Of a stretch of DNA of 64,000 nucleotides, positions 61,399-64,000 are shown in pieces. The first letter of the stretch is position 1. The number at the start of each line of letters is the position of its first letter. The translations under genes were made by a program, and so were the position numbers. A model generated the notes under the pieces. That model had not been told where the DNA came from and ran no database searches. It saw only the letters and a list, made by a program, of their open reading frames with translations. This DNA comes from Paraclostridium sordellii (GTDB lineage: Bacteria > Bacillota > Clostridia > Peptostreptococcales > Peptostreptococcaceae), in contig NZ_LN679998.1 in NCBI RefSeq assembly GCF_000953675.1, positions 2,251,368 through 2,315,367 on the forward strand, in the 5' to 3' direction.

Positions 61399-62070
61399 TT
61401 ATTTATTCATTTCTCTTTTTATTCTCTCTAATTCATCTTCTACTTTAGACTCTACAACTGGAGAATCATTTATATATTCATCAAGCATATCATCTTCATT
61501 CTTAGGTTTCATATCCTCTAAAGCTTTTCCGTAACTTTCCTTTTCTTGAACTTTCTTTTCTAAGTCATCTAAGTTTATTCCATGATCATCGCTAAGACCT
61601 GATAATGTCTCATTTATTTCATTATTTATCTCGGCAACATCAAGTCTTGTTGCTAACTCTTGTTTTTTAGATTTCATTTTAGATATCTCAAGTTCTAATT
61701 CATCTATCTTAAACTTTATTTCTTGTATTTTCTTATCTTGAGCTTCTATTCTAGCCACAGTTTGATTTAATTTATCTTGTATTTCTAGTTTTTGTTTAAC
61801 AAAACTTTGTGCTTTTTCATTATCTTCTTTTAATATAGCTGCTTTTGTAGCTTGTTCATACTTCTCTATTTTTTCTTCTAGAGATTTTTTCTCATTTCTT
61901 ATATTATCTACTGATGCTATGAAAGTTGCACATTGCTTTTTAGCCTCTTGAAGTAATTTTTCTTTTTTATTTATAGATAATTCTAACATTTCAATAGGGT
62001 CTTCATGTTTTTCTATCGCTTTATTAGCTTTAGCTTCTACTACGTTTTTTAATCTTTTAAAAAATCCCAT
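61399..62070 (-). CDS. pspA: PspA/IM30 family protein
   Basis: 223 residues, almost entirely coiled coil. FFKRLKNVVEAKANKAIEKHEDPIEMLELSI is the N-terminal amphipathic and helix 1 region that defines the family. It is an ESCRT-III-like protein that coats stressed membrane. It heads an operon with the Cys-rich and the repeat membrane protein, suggesting a local envelope-stress module. Confidence 0.92.
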   Translation of the reverse strand: MGFFKRLKNVVEAKANKAIEKHEDPIEMLELSINKKEKLLQEAKKQCATFIASVDNIRNEKKSLEEKIEKYEQATKAAILKEDNEKAQSFVKQKLEIQDKLNQTVARIEAQDKKIQEIKFKIDELELEISKMKSKKQELATRLDVAEINNEINETLSGLSDDHGINLDDLEKKVQEKESYGKALEDMKPKNEDDMLDEYINDSPVVESKVEDELERIKREMNK

Positions 62071-62190
62071 TTACATTCCATCTCCATTCATATAATTAAG
62101 GTTTAAATTAAATTCAATTTTATTGTAATAATTATTAATATATATGATAACATAAATCCTAGTATTTTCCACATTTATTTGAATTTGTTA

Positions 62191-62997
62191 CTATTTTTTA
62201 TCTTTTTCATTAACTAGTTTTAATAATTCCTCTATCTCTTTATCCTTTTCTCTTAATTTTTCTTCATATTCCTTTTTTGCATCTTCCATACTTTTACTCA
62301 ATACATTTATCAATGATGCCATTTCATCTGAGCTCCCTGCTATTCTATTTAAGAGCATTAAATTTTGTGCTAGTACTTCTGGTATTTGTTTATGAGAGTA
62401 CCTTAATTGGTGGTCTATCTCTCCATAACCCTCTTCAAAAATTGTTCTAACTTGTATTTCCGCTATCATTTTTTGAGTAGTTGGATAAGACTCTATTATA
62501 TAATGAACAGATCTATATCCTGAAATTCTTGAACAAACTTCTATTCCAAGTTCTTCAAATTTTTTAGTATTATCTCCTTCTCTTACATTTGAAACAATTT
62601 CTAAAACATTCCACATTCTAGTTATAAAGCTGTGTATTTCTTCCCAGTCTTCTTTAAATATATGTATAACTCTTATTCCTAGTAAATCAGTAATTTCATT
62701 TTTATAATTTTCAACTGTAAAACTGAAGTTTTTTCCATATTTTTTTCGTCTATTTTCTACTTTTCTAATTATCTTTTCTATTAAATGATCCGGATCCTTT
62801 ACTCTTGTTTTTACAGAATGAACTTTTGGATGATTTCTAAGAATTGTAGCTATTAATTCAGCTTGTGTCTCATAGCTTTTTCTATAAATCATAAAATCTT
62901 CATAAATTTCTTCTAAATCCTTCCAATCTATTCCAATTTCTATTAATTCTTTATCGCTAATTTTATACTTTTTTAAAAATTCCTCTTTTTTTAACAT
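62191..62997 (-). CDS. Small RelA/SpoT-family (p)ppGpp synthetase (RelQ/YwaC-like)
   Basis: 268 residues. The synthetase domain includes RVKDPDHLIEKIIRK, ITDLLGIRVIHIFKEDW, GYRSVHYIIES and EIQVRTIFEEGYGEIDHQLRY (catalytic Glu and His). The C-terminal part is a coiled coil as in RelQ-like proteins. No hydrolase domain. It makes alarmone in response to wall or other stress. GAGGAAAATACA precedes the ATG. Confidence 0.9.
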   Translation of the reverse strand: MLKKEEFLKKYKISDKELIEIGIDWKDLEEIYEDFMIYRKSYETQAELIATILRNHPKVHSVKTRVKDPDHLIEKIIRKVENRRKKYGKNFSFTVENYKNEITDLLGIRVIHIFKEDWEEIHSFITRMWNVLEIVSNVREGDNTKKFEELGIEVCSRISGYRSVHYIIESYPTTQKMIAEIQVRTIFEEGYGEIDHQLRYSHKQIPEVLAQNLMLLNRIAGSSDEMASLINVLSKSMEDAKKEYEEKLREKDKEIEELLKLVNEKDKK

Positions 62998-63100
62998 TGT
63001 ATTTTCCTCACTTTGGATGTTAATTCATCTATTATTATATATCAAATTTATTATTTTTAAATATATTATATTTTTTTATAAATTCAAGCTTATCATTACC

Positions 63101-63114
63101 CAAACATATGTTTG
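63101..63114 (+). promoter_or_regulatory. LexA-like box overlapping the promoter of the LexA-DBD gene
   Basis: CAAACATATGTTTG is a perfect 14-bp palindrome that matches 12 of 14 positions of the Gram-positive LexA box CGAACRNRYGTTYC. Its right end overlaps the -35 (TTGATT, 63112-63117) of a promoter with TATTCT (63135-63140) after 17 bp. Confidence 0.65.
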
Positions 63115-63197
63115 ATTTTTTTATCTAAATATGGTATTCTATAGTTATCTTATACTCAAAATTACATATATTTAAATTAATACGAGGAGGTTTGTAT

Positions 63198-63413
63198 ATG
63201 TATTCAAATTTATATTATAAACAAGTTGAGATTCTAAATTTCATAAAATATTCAACTAGTGAAAATGGATACTCTCCCTCTATCCGCGAAATTGCCAAGG
63301 GTGTTAATTTAAATTCATCATCAACAGTTTTTTGTCACTTAAAAAAACTTGAGAAATTAGGTTATATAAAAAGGAAACCTAAGCAACCTAGGTCTATAAT
63401 AGTATTAGACTAA
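63198..63413 (+). CDS. Stand-alone LexA-type DNA-binding domain protein
   Basis: 71 residues corresponding only to the winged-helix domain of LexA: YKQVEILNFIKYSTSENGYSPSIREIA, then SSSTVFCHLKKLEKLGYIKRKPKQPRSI. The S24 autoprotease half is absent; the frame closes at TAA inside a strong terminator, so this is not a sequencing truncation of full LexA. A TTG at 63192 is in frame, but AGGAGG lies 7 nt before the ATG at 63198. It may bind LexA sites without being cleavable. A LexA-like box lies at its promoter. Confidence 0.85.
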   Translation: MYSNLYYKQVEILNFIKYSTSENGYSPSIREIAKGVNLNSSSTVFCHLKKLEKLGYIKRKPKQPRSIIVLD

Positions 63414-63478
63414 AAACTTAATATAAAAATAAAAGGAAGTTAATCAACTTCCTTTTATTTTTATATTAAGTTTTTAGT
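63409..63478 (+). terminator. Long palindromic terminator of the LexA-DBD gene
   Basis: 33-bp perfect arms (63409-63441 with 63446-63478) around AATC. The last codon and TAA stop (63411-63413) lie in the left arm. Confidence 0.95.
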
Positions 63479-63552
63479 TTAAATTTGCAAATAGCTTTTT
63501 AAGACCTTATAATTATTAATAAGATTACTTACAGAAAGGAAGTGAAGTTTTA

Positions 63553-64000
63553 TTGCCACTTATACAAAATAGTCTCAATATATTAGATAATGTTTTCCTA
63601 ATACAAAGAATTGTGGATCCTAAAAATAAAAAAATTATAAATTTTAAAAATAATATGTTTTTTAGCGAAAATCATAAATGTTTTGATTTCTGGGAAAATG
63701 GCAAAGCTTGTTCTAACTGTATTTCTATGAGAGCATTAAATGAAAATTCATCTTTTTCCAAATTAGAACACTTAGATGATAAGTTATATATGATAATATC
63801 TGCTCCTATTAATATAAATAATGAAATATATGTCGCTGAACTTATTAAAGAAGTTACTAATGATACAATGTTTTCAATTTATAATGGAAAAACCATAGAA
63901 GAACTTAAAAGTGAAATACATAGACTAAACATGATTGCTATAACAGATGACCTTACAAATATTTTTAATAGAAGATATTTAAATGAACATCTTCCTGCAG
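63553..64000 (+). CDS. GGDEF-domain protein with Cys-containing sensor (partial)
   Basis: I translated it directly because it runs off the window end. TTG start at 63553 with GGAAGTGAAG upstream. About 130 residues of PAS-like sensor containing the cluster CFDFWENGKACSNC are followed by a helical linker and the beginning of a GGDEF domain, MIAITDDLTNIFNRRYLNEHLP. It is expected to be a diguanylate cyclase; the catalytic GGDEF motif itself lies beyond the window. The three Cys in the sensor suggest metal or redox sensing. Confidence 0.8.
   Translation, partial: MPLIQNSLNILDNVFLIQRIVDPKNKKIINFKNNMFFSENHKCFDFWENGKACSNCISMRALNENSSFSKLEHLDDKLYMIISAPININNEIYVAELIKEVTNDTMFSIYNGKTIEELKSEIHRLNMIAITDDLTNIFNRRYLNEHLPA

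Noticed and set aside
1-64000. CRISPR arrays, tRNA or rRNA genes, insertion sequences, prophage
   Set aside because: No spaced direct repeats, no tRNA-like cloverleaf or rRNA segments noticed, and no transposase, integrase or phage structural proteins among the translations. Short tRNAs cannot be ruled out without a covariance scan.

Overview
The window is AT-rich and codes densely on both strands. Genes start with strong AGGAGG-type ribosome binding sites, TTG and GTG starts are frequent, and most genes end in rho-independent hairpins. Together with a GrdB-like protein, a collagen-like spore-surface-type protein, a LarA/Etf/GlcD lactate cluster and BioW-type biotin synthesis, this points to an anaerobic low-GC clostridium, probably Peptostreptococcaceae (relatives of Clostridioides, Paraclostridium or Romboutsia). 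Family-level placement is inference. I saw no rRNA, tRNA, CRISPR array, insertion sequence or prophage.

Layout. 1-11 kb: a cell-wall amidase cut by the window edge, then two minus-strand operons that look like a beta-glucoside/chitobiose and glycoasparagine utilisation locus (PTS EIIA/B/C, GH4 phospho-glucosidase, YdjC/ChbG deacetylase, glycosylasparaginase, dipeptidase, CutC, GrdB-like orphan), with a plus-strand collagen-like gene inserted. 11-19 kb: housekeeping genes (TruA, RlmL-type methyltransferase, LarE) and a two-component system with an FG-GAP lipoprotein. 19-25.6 kb: an ArsC-like gene interrupted by UGA, a HEPN protein, three GNAT genes, guanine deaminase, a cold-shock protein and a coiled-coil lipoprotein. 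25.7-33.5 kb: a lactate utilisation operon (LarA, EtfB, EtfA, GlcD) with a GntR/FCD regulator, and a second two-component system. 33.6-38 kb: membrane proteins (MATE, HExxH membrane protein, YwaF-like, ECF S component). 38.3-45.6 kb: a copper ATPase whose first metal-binding domain contains an in-frame UGA, MerR/MATE genes, CPBP protease, DUF378 and DUF1622 proteins. 45.6-48.2 kb: biotin operon with a BirA-like operator. 48.3-56.1 kb: GNAT, divergent LCP protein, MutS-like ATPase, RelA/SpoT-like protein, MATE/MerR pair. 56.2-59.4 kb: corrinoid-type ABC uptake operon with a PduO-like gene. 59.8-64 kb: PspA operon, small RelA/SpoT synthetase, stand-alone LexA DNA-binding domain, and a GGDEF protein cut by the window end.

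The strongest unusual signal is a pair of probable selenoproteins that conventional gene calling truncates. In the ArsC-like protein UGA (19400-19402) sits at the catalytic Cys, and in CopA UGA (40966-40968) replaces the first Cys of a GMTCxxC copper site. Both UGAs are followed by a small hairpin whose apical G lies 21-22 nt downstream, as expected for a bacterial SECIS. Other points of interest are a LexA DNA-binding domain without protease under a LexA-like box, MerR-type 19-bp-spacer promoters for drug/toxin exporters, perfect palindromes of 54-62 bp that contain stop codons, and a plausible N-glycan-asparagine catabolic locus.
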